Shown here: one piece after another, positions 1 through 10,000 of the stretch
How positions within the stretch are numbered: the first letter of the stretch is position 1
Layout: the number at the start of each line of letters is the position of its first letter
IMG/VR virus record: IMGVR_UViG_3300043411_000221
Span: 1-31,442 of that record
Length of the DNA: 31,442 nucleotides
Direction: 5' to 3' (one strand)
Origin: a virus
The notes under the pieces: generated by a model
Seen by the model: only the letters and a program-made list of their open reading frames with translations
Databases searched by the model: none
Told to the model about the DNA's origin: nothing
Program-made: the position numbers and the translations under genes

Positions 1-53
1 ATGGCTTCCGTCCGGAGACTAATAGTTCACTTGTTAGACCGGTAGGGTGGTAG
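1..53 (+). other. Possible 3' end of an upstream gene
   Basis: The first bases are open to a stop at 43-45 in frame 1 and at 51-53 in frame 3, so either could be the tail end of a gene that began before the window. The fragment is too short to choose a frame or to recognise a product. Confidence 0.25.
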
Positions 54-118
54 AGACGCACCCAAACTCAGACCCAGATCAAACTCCCCTTTACAGTGTT
101 AGCTAACTAGGAGATTCC
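54..118 (+). promoter_or_regulatory. Leader of the sheath gene: shared motif plus strong ribosome binding site
   Basis: This gap holds GATCAAACTCCCCTTTAC at 77-94. A close match, GATCAAATTCCCTTTCTG, lies in the other long tail-cluster gap, before the first chaperone gene (15308-15325). Both gaps also contain a GTAGAGA-type stretch further upstream. Both precede highly expressed virion genes, so the motif may be a late promoter or operator element; that function is inferred, and no clear -35/-10 pair is visible. AGGAGA at 109-114, four bases before the ATG at 119, is a strong Shine-Dalgarno sequence and fixes the sheath start. Confidence 0.4.
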
Positions 119-3100
119 ATGAGCTTTGGTCCACTAGGCACTTACGTCCCACCTGGCGTATACTCGCGTACTCTAACCGAGGCGACCTTAGCTTCATTGA
201 TCCCAGGGCTGCGAATTCCAATGTTGGTTGGAATTGGCCAGGAGGAGCTGGAGCAGTACGATCTAGAGTTGGTGCGAGGTTCCTCGTCCACCCTAGACCA
301 GCAGATCCTTAACGAGGATATCTCTGCTCGTTGGGTTGTAGACGACACCAACCCTCAGAACTTGGTTCTAGGTGCAAACAATGGCACCCGAACTAGATTC
401 GTAGTTCGTAACTTCCCCATCGTCGATGGGCAGGGTATCGGTCGACCAAGCAACGACGCTAGGGCTGTCTCGGTCACCGTGAATGGTGTTCCCGTTGCGA
501 TTGGAGCTGTACGAGGTACAACTGGAGAGGTCATCCTTCAGGTTCCTCCTCAGCCAACAGATAACGTACGAGTCACTTACTTCTTCCACCGGGGCGATAC
601 TGCGTTCACGGATAACCTATCGGACCAGGTAACGAGCACCACGGCAGAGATTGTGGCCTCTGGGTACGAGCCCTTTTCAATTACGGCTGGCACGAACAAC
701 CTCCTCAAGATCAAGGTTGACGGACTAGAGTCCACGATTGGCTTCACGGATGCCGCAGCTGCGACCGTGTCTTCGTTGAAGAATCAGATTGACGCTGCTG
801 GTATCTCGGGGCTAAGCACCCTGGTGTTCCAGGCAAATGACGGCACGCTTCACCTCCAGATGAATTCTGCAATCTCAATCGAGATTATGGATGGCAATGC
901 AAACGGGACGCTCGGTCTCTTTGCAGGGCAGAAGTCTACTAGAAACACTGCCTTCCGCGTCTACCAGAGACCTATCGTAGATGGATCCTCTGGGGGAATC
1001 ACCACCACTGACCCTTCCAAGGTAGTGGTCATGGTGAATGGATCTCAGGTAATCCCATCCTCGGTAGATGGTACAAACGGGATCGTGAATCTTAGCTCGC
1101 CACCACCTGTTGGGGCGATTGTAGAGATCACCTACTACTCGAATACCTGGCAGGACACGTTCGACTACCTACCTAACACGCTGGTAACGAACATTGTCCG
1201 TTGTGGCATTAGCCCAAACCGTTCGGACTACATTCAGAACCAGGACTTCGTGGTTTCTAACCCAAGTCCTGACGTCTCTATCATCCACTGGGGTACGAGC
1301 TACAGTGTAGCGTCTGCGCTCCGCACTCCAGGAGCAGAGCCTCTAGATGACTCTCAGATTATCCCCACGCTTGTGGACGATAAGCTGTGGTTGGTGGAGT
1401 GTGAGCGCTACGTGGACACCTCTGTTGTACCCTCCAAGGTGTCTACGACAGACTTTGTCCTCCCTGTATCCCCTACCACTGGTAATGGGCGTAACACTCC
1501 ACTGACTCAGACCCTGTTCAACACGGCTACGAATGCTCGTAACGACCTCATCACCAATCGCCCAGACTTGGTGGTGATTCGTGTTGGTCGAAGCTTGCGA
1601 GATGCTTTGGGTCGCCCCGCAGCAAAGGTCCTTGTTCTTGACGGGTCCACTCGCAAGGTCACCCTAAAGGACCCTGTTCCGCCAGACTTCAAGGCGTACG
1701 CTACGTACCACTACAACCGTATTGCAGATGACACCTATGTCATCACAAACAAGACCAGTGGTCCTGCGGGCTCGGGTCAGTTTGAGGTGCTCAGCTCACT
1801 CTACAACACCAATGTGATGCAGGTGCGCTTCGGGTCCAAGGGTGGCGGTTTGGTGGACACCGTGCAGTGGCCACGAGGAGCTGAGCAGGTTCCTGACGCC
1901 TTTCACTACGGCAAAACTCCAACCTCTGAGACGGTCACCGTCACCTTTGGGTCGAGTGCAGCTACGAGTGCTCTGTACACGAACAAGGGAGCACAGCCCT
2001 TCTCGTTCTACAGTCCATCCTCTGCCACTTGGCGCACAGCCCTGAACGGGGCTCCAACGGTGGTTACCAACCTAGCGGTTGCCACGCGTGGTTACCTTGT
2101 GTCCAATGAAATCACCTTGGTCTCAGGTGGGTTTGCCATCACAGCCGCAAACCAATTGCTAGAGCTTACTGTAGACGGAGTTAACCTAACGGTTACCCTC
2201 CCAGTAGGCGTAGCGGTTACCCCAGCTGCAATTGCTACGGCTGTCAATGCTGTAGTTGATGCAAACGCTTCGTTCATTGGTACAGCTCCAAACAACTTGT
2301 TTACAGCTATCCCAGGGGCAAGCGGAGCTACGAACTTCTTCGTTCTACGCAGCTACTCAACTCCAGCGGCACTTCCTGGTGGGTTTGATCACAAGTCCTA
2401 TGCAGCTATCCGTCAAGGTACAGCAGAGACTACGCTAGGTCTCACGACCTTCCAGCGTGCTGACGGTACTCCTACCGCAGTCAACAAGCCTGCTACCCTT
2501 CTGGGTACGACGGCTCAACCGTTCATCATCACGGCTGGAGTGAACGACCTATTCAAGGTCCGCATCAATGGGATTGACTTCACGGTCACTCTCAGCTCCG
2601 CCTCGACCACCTCTGCTCAGATTGTTTCAAACCTCAACGCCATCATTGCCTCCCAAGGTACTGCAAGTGTCGGGACGCTAGACAATCTGAACAAGATCCG
2701 AATCACTTCAAACGTGAACTCGGATCAATCCACCGTTCTTATTCTGAACGGCACTGCAAACGCAACCCTTGGGTTCACAGAGGGTACGTTCGCCAGTCAG
2801 GTTCGAGTCAGTGTCCAAGAAGTCTCCAACAGACTGATGGATACTCCTAACTTTGCCGTATCTACCTGGAGCCCTCCTACTGCATTCGCAGGAGCTGTGG
2901 CTTACCCAGCAACGATCAACGGTTCAGTTTACCTGACCATTGCATCGCTCATCACTGGACTAACCTCTTCGGTTGCTTTCGTTACCGGGGCGAACTCAGC
3001 ATTCAACACGTTGAGTGGGACTCAGATTACTCCAGGTACCGATGGGGATAACGGTGAGGCTACTTACGACAACTTCGTCGTAACATCCTCGAACCCTGTA

Positions 3101-4408
3101 GGTTCGGCTGGCACGGGTATCCCAGGGCAGACCTACACAGACGCTAGGACTGGACTTAGGTTTACTGTTCTACCTTCTACCGATGGGTCGTATGCAACTG
3201 GTGGGTTCTTCACCCTTGAGGTTTCACCAACTTGGAAGGTGAACTCTTCGGTGCCGTACCTCTCGGTTCCAGGGTTGGAGCTAATCGTCACCAATACGGT
3301 GAACGTTGGGATCAACGACACGGCTCAACTTCAGACCTTCAACCCAAGTGGCGTTGAGCCAAAGAACGGGGACTTCTACTCCATTAGCTACCGCTTCTTG
3401 AAGCAGGACTACACGACTCGAATCTTCCGTCAATTCAAGACGATCGAAGCCAACTATGGCCGACTCTCTGCGGAGAATCGAGTCACCTTGGCTGCCTACC
3501 TGTCTATCCTTAACGGGGCAGTCCTGGTAGGGGTCAAGCAAATCGAGAAGGTTCCAAACACAACCCAGGCTAGTGACCAGTCGTTCATCACGGCTCTTCA
3601 GGCGCTTAGTAACCCACTACCTGGAAACATCAAGCCGGACATCATGATCCCGCTTACGTCCTCCACGGCAGTGTTCTCGTACCTCACGCAACACTGTGAG
3701 GTGGCGAGTAACATCCGTAATCAATCGGAGCGTATGGGCTTCATTGGGTTTGCCTCCGGGACAACTCCAACAAACGCTCAGACCATTGCCAAGGCGTTGG
3801 CAAGTCAACGTATCGTCGCCTTCTACCCAGACTCGGCAGTTATCACTCTCTCGAACGAGTTGGGTGAGAACTTCGAGACCCTGGTAGACGGTACGAACTT
3901 CGCAGCTGCCTTCGCAGGAGCTGTTGTAAGTCCTTCGATTGACGTAGCGACTCCATACAGCCACCGTAGGGTCCAAGGCTTCACCCGCATCCCTAGGATT
4001 ATGGATGCAGTGGAGATGAACCAGACGGCAACCGCAGGTGTGACTATCCTGGAGGACCTGGATCCAGTCATCCGAGTTCGTCACGGTCTTACCACCAACA
4101 TGAACTCGGTCTTGACTCGCCTACCTACGGTGACTCAGATCGCAGACCATGTGTCGCAGAACTCTAGGTCGGTTCTTGATGCCTTCGTGGGTACCAAGTT
4201 CCTCTCTAGTCGGGTGAATGAGGTAGAGGTCTCTATGACCTCGCTGTTCAAGTCTCTTATCCAGCAAGAGATCGTTTCGGCCTTCACGGGGATTGCAGCG
4301 GCAATCGACACTGAGGACCCAACCGTGCTTAGAGCAGAAGCCTACTATCAGCCTATATTTCCACTTTTGTACCTAATGCTTACATTCAACCTAAGGGCGA
4401 GGATCTGA
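119..4408 (+). CDS. Contractile tail sheath protein with inserted repeat domains
   Basis: Tail sheath subunit, expected to polymerise around the tube and contract at infection. The N-terminus (GTYVPPGVYSRTLTEA, then a run ending near residue 170) and the C-terminal third from about residue 1090 (FKTIEANYGRLSAENR, IMIPLTSSTAVFSYL, IAKALASQRIVAFYPDS, VRHGLTTNMNSV, then a final SLFKSLIQQEIVSAF region) fit the conserved sheath core. At 1429 aa it is far longer than typical sheaths of about 400-700 aa. The extra length is a central insert with three related modules at about residues 184-271, 669-778 and 799-893. Each begins with a pattern like F.ITAG.N.LL.(V/I).VDG, followed by a helix and a late TLG(L/F). 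This resembles the flagellin/hook IN motif and suggests surface-exposed beta domains on the tail. The start is supported by AGGAGA four bases upstream. An intrinsic terminator follows the gene. Confidence 0.88.
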   Translation: MSFGPLGTYVPPGVYSRTLTEATLASLIPGLRIPMLVGIGQEELEQYDLELVRGSSSTLDQQILNEDISARWVVDDTNPQNLVLGANNGTRTRFVVRNFPIVDGQGIGRPSNDARAVSVTVNGVPVAIGAVRGTTGEVILQVPPQPTDNVRVTYFFHRGDTAFTDNLSDQVTSTTAEIVASGYEPFSITAGTNNLLKIKVDGLESTIGFTDAAAATVSSLKNQIDAAGISGLSTLVFQANDGTLHLQMNSAISIEIMDGNANGTLGLFAGQKSTRNTAFRVYQRPIVDGSSGGITTTDPSKVVVMVNGSQVIPSSVDGTNGIVNLSSPPPVGAIVEITYYSNTWQDTFDYLPNTLVTNIVRCGISPNRSDYIQNQDFVVSNPSPDVSIIHWGTSYSVASALRTPGAEPLDDSQIIPTLVDDKLWLVECERYVDTSVVPSKVSTTDFVLPVSPTTGNGRNTPLTQTLFNTATNARNDLITNRPDLVVIRVGRSLRDALGRPAAKVLVLDGSTRKVTLKDPVPPDFKAYATYHYNRIADDTYVITNKTSGPAGSGQFEVLSSLYNTNVMQVRFGSKGGGLVDTVQWPRGAEQVPDAFHYGKTPTSETVTVTFGSSAATSALYTNKGAQPFSFYSPSSATWRTALNGAPTVVTNLAVATRGYLVSNEITLVSGGFAITAANQLLELTVDGVNLTVTLPVGVAVTPAAIATAVNAVVDANASFIGTAPNNLFTAIPGASGATNFFVLRSYSTPAALPGGFDHKSYAAIRQGTAETTLGLTTFQRADGTPTAVNKPATLLGTTAQPFIITAGVNDLFKVRINGIDFTVTLSSASTTSAQIVSNLNAIIASQGTASVGTLDNLNKIRITSNVNSDQSTVLILNGTANATLGFTEGTFASQVRVSVQEVSNRLMDTPNFAVSTWSPPTAFAGAVAYPATINGSVYLTIASLITGLTSSVAFVTGANSAFNTLSGTQITPGTDGDNGEATYDNFVVTSSNPVGSAGTGIPGQTYTDARTGLRFTVLPSTDGSYATGGFFTLEVSPTWKVNSSVPYLSVPGLELIVTNTVNVGINDTAQLQTFNPSGVEPKNGDFYSISYRFLKQDYTTRIFRQFKTIEANYGRLSAENRVTLAAYLSILNGAVLVGVKQIEKVPNTTQASDQSFITALQALSNPLPGNIKPDIMIPLTSSTAVFSYLTQHCEVASNIRNQSERMGFIGFASGTTPTNAQTIAKALASQRIVAFYPDSAVITLSNELGENFETLVDGTNFAAAFAGAVVSPSIDVATPYSHRRVQGFTRIPRIMDAVEMNQTATAGVTILEDLDPVIRVRHGLTTNMNSVLTRLPTVTQIADHVSQNSRSVLDAFVGTKFLSSRVNEVEVSMTSLFKSLIQQEIVSAFTGIAAAIDTEDPTVLRAEAYYQPIFPLLYLMLTFNLRARI

Positions 4409-4442
4409 TTTACCCAGTAAATTCAGGCACTTGCCAGTGATC

Positions 4443-4476
4443 GAAAACCCAACTCCATAAAAGGGGTTGGGTTTTC
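4443..4476 (+). terminator. Strong intrinsic terminator after the sheath gene
   Basis: An 11-bp perfect stem pairs 4443-4453 (GAAAACCCAAC) with 4466-4476 (GTTGGGTTTTC). Three more pairs (one G-U) close the top, leaving a six-base loop at 4457-4462. A T run at 4472-4475 lies on the 3' arm. It begins 35 bases after the sheath stop and should end or reduce transcription from the structural operon before the accessory block. The A-rich 5' arm means it might also act for the opposite strand, although no gene there needs it. Confidence 0.8.
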
Positions 4477-4502
4477 ACTATTGTCTGGTCAAGTGAGTCT
4501 AC

Positions 4503-6770
4503 TTGGTGTACTACTTAGGTGTGGTAGCTAAGTCCAGTTCGAGTACTCATGAAATTCTAGACTATTTCCACGAAGATCAGCCACTTAAGTGGGTAGCCGT
4601 AAAACTTGGAATTAGTCCGAATCGTTTGCGGGATCTCTGGAAGAGCCATTACGGTGAAGCTGCATTTGAGGAGAGAGTAAGAAAGCACCAAAAGGGCGCT
4701 CCACCAGGGTCTGCCGACCTTGCCATCGAGGCGTTCACTACAGAGGAGCCCTTTAAGGCCCTGGCAAAAAGACTTGGGATGAGCCCCAACACTATCCGAA
4801 AGATTTGGGTAGCTCGTTTTGGTGCCGAGGCCTTCCGTGCTAGAGGTAAAGCGTCCCAAGCAAAGGGGGCGATATCTTATGGTGTTCGGTCGACTGGGCT
4901 TACAAAAAAGAAGAACTTTGTGTGTGAGCCATGCTCAGGGTGCAACACCCTTGTGTCTCTTACTAAAGTGCAGCTTGCAGCTCTAACTAAAGTAGTCTGT
5001 GAGACTTGTCTTGGTATGGATTCCAAGTGCCCTGTCTGTAATCTAGGCTGCATGGGAGTAAAGGGTGTTGCCATGCACTTTGCTCAGGTAAGGGACAAAG
5101 CTCACCTATTGTATCAAGAAGAAAAGGAAGAGGAGAAGTGGTCGGGCCTCACCGAAAACGTACATTATGTTACTTGCAAGGAGTGTGGGTTTCGGGGGGC
5201 AGCGCTAAGTAACCACCTAAAACTACATGGTTTAGATGCAAGTAGCTACCGAACAAAGTTTAAGGATGCACTAGTAACCTCTTCTTTTTCTGATGAGAAG
5301 AGGTTAAAGTCCTTAATGCCCTCTGCGAGCCGAAGAGCTTACCATTGGAGTCCAGAAGTTTTGAGACAGTTCACGGATGAGAAAGGTCGTGTAATTGTTG
5401 CTGAGGCAGCCTTGGCGTTAGGGGCTTCCCCCCTTACAGTCCTTCACTACTGTCGGGCTTTAGAGTTACCTACCCGTAATAAGTTGGCTTGGCAAAGAGT
5501 TGTTTTGGACCAAGCCAGTAAGGCGTTTGAAGCGCCTTACGTGTGGGAGTGGTCTGACCCTAGGATAGTTAACCCGAGTACCGGGAGGGTTTTCAACTTT
5601 GACGGGTATTTCCCTAACCTAAACCTTATAGTTGAAGCTCATGGCGATCAGCACTGTAGGTATGCTGAGGCTTGGCACGGTTCTCTGGAGAACTTCCATG
5701 CCTTACGGGAGAGGGACGCATTTAAAAAGCAACGAGCGGAGGAGCTGGGGTTTCGAGTTTTGGTGGTACGTCCAGTTGATCCGACACATAGTGTAACTTT
5801 CTGGAAGAGGCTTAGCCCAGTAGACCCTATTGTTTTGGCTAGTCAAATTAACCGCATTGTAACCACCTTACGTCAAGGGGTATTTCCTATGCCCAAGCCC
5901 CTTGATGTCGAGCTTAAGAAAGCATTGACTAGACTTCAGGGTACAAGTGTTGTCGCAAATTCTGATCTCGTTATTTACCCTTACTCTGTAGTAGGTACTT
6001 CCGCTTGTGCTTCATTTTTCCCAGCTAGGTATCAAGCTAAACACAAGGCAGTAGATAAGAGTGTATGGGAAGCCTGGCATGACGACGACCTACTCAGGAA
6101 AGCAATCAAATTGCAGTTGGACTCTGGGCATCCTACTACCCCTGAGAGGGTCTTAAAAGCTCTTGTGATGTACCACCGAACCCCGTCCGTGTTCCGTCCT
6201 GCTGTAGCTAAGTACGTCTATCAAACCTATGGGAACAATGGGGTAGTCTGGGACCCTTGTGCTGGGTACGGGGGTCGACTTCTAGGGGCTCTTGCTGCTG
6301 GAGTTCATACTTACATTGGAACGGACATTGAACCCGCTACCGTAGAAGGTAACCTGGCTATCGCAAAACACTTGGGGGTAAGTGGGTCCTATAAGGTTGA
6401 GCTTCATGCGGCTGAAGACTTTGACCCTGGAGTGCCCCTGGACCTCGTGTTCACCTCTCCTCCATACTTTGACCTGGAGACTTACGGTAAAGCTTCTTTA
6501 AGGGCTAGTGTGGGGTATGGTTCGCCTCAGGGTTGGGTAGAGAGCTTCCTTCGTCCAGTGATGATCAAGGCTATGGAACGTTTGAAGCCAGGAGGGTACC
6601 TTGTGTTGAATTTACCATATAAGCCTGTACTTGGGACTCGATTGGATGTAGAAGCTTCCAGAGAGGCTAAGGGGCTTGGGTTGAGAGAGTTGCCAACACT
6701 TTGGATGCCTATTCGCACATTCAAAGGTACGATGAAGGGTGAGCCCCTACTAGTTTGGCAGAAAGAGTAA
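4503..6770 (+). CDS. HTH / zinc-finger / PD-(D/E)XK nuclease / DNA methyltransferase fusion
   Basis: A single 755-aa chain with four kinds of module. Residues about 15-120 hold two copies of a DNA-binding repeat (AVKLGISPNRLRDLW and AKRLGMSPNTIRKIW, each followed by a FG/YGEAF-like element), of the kind seen in phage homing endonucleases. Cys-rich segments follow from C141. A finger with C225, C228, H238 and H242 (CX2CX9HX3H, then HGL...YR.KF) matches the Ros/MucR type. Residues about 350-420 form a PD-(D/E)XK/Vsr-like nuclease: D367, E378, H380 in EAHGDQH, then D405 and K408. The C-terminal part is a class I methyltransferase with motif I DPCAGYG at 584-590 and catalytic motif SPPY at 652-655, so the target is an exocyclic amino group (m4C or m6A). 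The start is uncertain: TTG 4503, GTG 4506 and GTG 4521 are possible; AGTGAG at 4492-4497 suits the first two. It probably cuts and methylates one site, like a selfish restriction-modification or homing protein. That function is inferred. Confidence 0.8.
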   Translation: MVYYLGVVAKSSSSTHEILDYFHEDQPLKWVAVKLGISPNRLRDLWKSHYGEAAFEERVRKHQKGAPPGSADLAIEAFTTEEPFKALAKRLGMSPNTIRKIWVARFGAEAFRARGKASQAKGAISYGVRSTGLTKKKNFVCEPCSGCNTLVSLTKVQLAALTKVVCETCLGMDSKCPVCNLGCMGVKGVAMHFAQVRDKAHLLYQEEKEEEKWSGLTENVHYVTCKECGFRGAALSNHLKLHGLDASSYRTKFKDALVTSSFSDEKRLKSLMPSASRRAYHWSPEVLRQFTDEKGRVIVAEAALALGASPLTVLHYCRALELPTRNKLAWQRVVLDQASKAFEAPYVWEWSDPRIVNPSTGRVFNFDGYFPNLNLIVEAHGDQHCRYAEAWHGSLENFHALRERDAFKKQRAEELGFRVLVVRPVDPTHSVTFWKRLSPVDPIVLASQINRIVTTLRQGVFPMPKPLDVELKKALTRLQGTSVVANSDLVIYPYSVVGTSACASFFPARYQAKHKAVDKSVWEAWHDDDLLRKAIKLQLDSGHPTTPERVLKALVMYHRTPSVFRPAVAKYVYQTYGNNGVVWDPCAGYGGRLLGALAAGVHTYIGTDIEPATVEGNLAIAKHLGVSGSYKVELHAAEDFDPGVPLDLVFTSPPYFDLETYGKASLRASVGYGSPQGWVESFLRPVMIKAMERLKPGGYLVLNLPYKPVLGTRLDVEASREAKGLGLRELPTLWMPIRTFKGTMKGEPLLVWQKE

Positions 6771-6780
6771 GAGAATCCCT

Positions 6781-6996
6781 ATGACCTATATCCTAGTAGC
6801 CAGTGAGTTTCGCACCCCTCACATCAAGGGGCAGTGGCTGGTACTTGAAGTCAATGCAAAACAAGAGGCACGAGAGGTGGCCTCTTGTCTTAGCCTAGAG
6901 GCTGGGAAAGCGGTTATGACCCTTCTAGGGGTGCCGTCCTCTACTCCATACCATGAAAGCCCCTGGGGTGTTCCTGAGTCTACGAACTTCGTGTAG
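6781..6996 (+). CDS. Small hypothetical protein (71 aa)
   Basis: I do not recognise this protein. It begins with an ATG ten bases after the stop of the nuclease-methyltransferase fusion and so is probably cotranscribed with it. The sequence starts MTYILVASEFRTPHIKGQW and has no membrane segment or obvious motif. Its mixture of short hydrophobic strands and one helix suggests a small soluble domain. The position raises the possibility of an accessory or regulator of the fusion protein, but nothing in the sequence shows this. Confidence 0.55.
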   Translation: MTYILVASEFRTPHIKGQWLVLEVNAKQEAREVASCLSLEAGKAVMTLLGVPSSTPYHESPWGVPESTNFV

Positions 6997-7063
6997 CTCG
7001 TAACTGAGGTTCTTTCTATGTCCCTATCTTAGGTAGGGTCTTTCAAGCTCACTAAGGTAGCCC

Positions 7064-10000
7064 ATGTACAAGTACGACTACTCCTCTGTCAATTCAGACC
7101 TAAAGGCTGGAGATCGACGCAAGTTTGCAAGTGATGACGAGGGTGATGAGCCTATTGGGGAGATCCAAGTCTCCGAGTACATAATCTTCCTACTTGCGGT
7201 AGATACCTACATTCGTTACCTTGAAGAAGCAACCTCTCAAGAGGACCCGCTAGATGAGGTAGTTGCGAAGGGGTTAAGACTTCTTCGTAACGTTGATTCC
7301 GAATTGGACTCGATTAGTTCATTCATGCAAGGTCATCTGGCCTCTGCAACGCATAAGCGAATGCTTATGAAGTACCTACAGATAAAAGCTACAGGCCCCC
7401 AAGGGGTGGGGCGTCGTGCTCTTGGTTTACGGACAATACTCTCACGAGGTGGGCCAGCCACGATGAGAGGGATTTTTGATTCTAACAAGGCTCTGAAACA
7501 AGTCCGGGAAGCCATGAGTGCGTCTCAAATGTCTGACGCAGACGCTGCTCTTGATCTATTTGCTAAGCTTACGTTCCGTAATACGCGACTACTTGGGTGG
7601 GTTAAGTTAGCGGCTAGTACAGCTACCTCAGGTCAACTTCCAGCCAATGTTGTGGAGGCGGGAGCCAAGGAAGCTCAAGATCAAAAGATTAAGCTGTTGG
7701 AGGAGAACATCCAACAGATGGCAGCTTCCGGTGGGGATGCATCTAAGAAGGCCCAAGAAGCTCAGACTACGCAGCTTCTGAAGGTCCAAGATGATGCTAC
7801 AGCAGCGGCTCGTCAGTCGATGGATCAAGCTGGGGAGCTTGATGAACCTATGACCAAGTCTCAAGTCGTGGGCATTGCAGTGGCAGCCGCTGCTGCTGCT
7901 ACGAGCGACCCCTCCAACTCACAAAACGTCCCAGAGGCTCTTCGTGGGCTTGACGATGAGCAAAGGTCGGCAGCTCTTACGGACGGTAGGGTCGGAGTTT
8001 TTGCCGGAGCTGGAGCTGGTAAGTCCAGTACCCTCGTAGCTCGTGTTGCCTACTTAGTACGAGATCGTAGGGTCAACCCGAGCCGAATTCTGGTGACGAG
8101 CTTCAACACCAAGGCGGCTTCCGAGTTGAAAGAGAAGATCGGACGCTCGACGAGCGGGGACACTCTACAGCAGATGTCTGTCGGAACGTTACACTCCATG
8201 GGCAAGAGGTTCGTCCTGGAATTCGGGACCCCCGAAGAAAAGTCCGCGTTGGAGTCCGGCTTCATGCAGGGTGGGGCCACGATCGCAAGGGCAGTTCAGA
8301 AGGTCTGGGAGGAGTGCTACGATAAGGACCCTCCGCCCAAGTTGAAGAACGCAACCATGGATCGGGCGAAGTGGTCTGGTAACGACATCACCCCGGAGAT
8401 GGCTAAGGCCCAAGCCGCCTCCGAGGAGGAGATGAAGAGCGCCATGTGGTACGAGATGTACGAAGGGCTCAAGGGTACAGCAGGTCCGGACTGGGAGCCT
8501 CCGTGTAGAGGTAGGGCGTTCGAGAGTTTCATGGGTCGATACCGACCGCGTGGAGATCGCCTCGGGGACTTCACCGATCAGCTAAAAATCTTCAGGGATA
8601 TTCTGAAGCGTAACCCAGCTGTCAAGACCAAGGTTCAAGGGATGTTCGACCACATCATTGTGGACGAAGCTCAAGATCGAAACACCGTGATGGCGGACAT
8701 GATAGACCTCATGTCCCAGCATATTACGGACGGGGGAGATGGTAAGTCATGCTGGATTGTCGGAGACGACAAGCAAGCCATCAACTCCTTCCAAGGAGCC
8801 AAGGCGGCACTCTTCAAGGACCTCTTCCAGAAAGAGGGCTGGAAGACCCGTGTGATTCGCACGAACTATCGGTGCGAGCCTGAAATTGTCGACGCCGCAA
8901 ACCGGCTCATCGGTCACAACGAAGGGAACGTTCCGATCCCGCAAGTGGCTGCTCCAGGCCGTAAGCCTGGCTTCGGAAGCATCAAGGTTCAAGTGGCTGA
9001 GGATGAGGCGGACGCTGCACTCAGCACCATCGAAGAAATCAAGCAAGCACATGTCAACGGTGACGACCTTACGGACAACGCTGTCTTGTTTCGTACAAAC
9101 AAGGAGATTCACTCCTACGAGACGGCCTGCATCATTCGCGGCATCCCGTATGCCAGGAAGGGGGCTGGGTCTTTCCTGGGTTCGCCTGAGACAAAGGCGG
9201 TCTTGAGTTATGTCCAACTCGCAACTGGCTCGGACTTCGAGAAAATGCAGCAATCGTTGGCTCAAGTCGTTGACACTCCCAATCGTTTTTTCATCTCCGA
9301 CAAGAAGCGAATCCCAGAGGCTGTGGATCAAGCGCTGGCCCAATATGCTCGGGCCGAGGGGTTGAGCATCAAGGCGGTTAACCCACTTGAAGCTCTTGAG
9401 GACAGGAATTTCCTTCGTAACTTAGCAGTAAATCTTGGTCGGTTGACCAAGAGCGGCAAGGGCACCAAGTTCGAGGAACAGCTTCGGGATCTTGCGGATT
9501 CGGTACGGGACCTCAGGATCAGTGCCTCGGACCCCGATTACAAGACGAAGGACCTGTTCGACGATATCTTGTCTGTCGAAGGAGTCGCCTACGTCAAGGG
9601 TTCCCGGCAACCGCAGACCTTCCGCGAGAGCCTGAAGGCCGACTTGCGGGACGCTCTTGGGGAAGACGACGAGGCCGTTGAATCCGATGAGGATGAGGAG
9701 GGCTCAACCAAGGGCCTTGGTAACGTTGCCTTTCTCTACAAGTTGGCCGAGCCGGATCCCACGGATGAAGATGACGCCATCACCCCGCCCACATCCCCGG
9801 ATGGGTTCGCAGCAAAGATGTCTCGCTACACCGCTAAGATGCGTGACCTTCGGACGGACCTCGGTAAGTGGACGAAGGATCAGAACGCGCTCCCTCCAGA
9901 ACAGCGTAAGAGGCCACCGGGAGTCTATCTCGGTACGGTCCACTCAGTGAAGGGTGCCCAGTGGAAGACCACGTTCATCCAGATGCCGGGTGGGAAGTTC

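Noticed and set aside
3617-4084. Long antisense open frames opposite the sheath gene and elsewhere (for example 8747-9343 and 22895-23446)
   Set aside because: They lie entirely opposite well-supported genes, have no recognisable motifs or ribosome binding sites, and look like shadows of biased codon use.
7022-7038. Small hairpin CCCTA/TAGGG before the helicase gene, followed by TCTTTC
   Set aside because: The stem is only five pairs with a seven-base loop and the tail is not a clean T run, so it is too weak to call a terminator.
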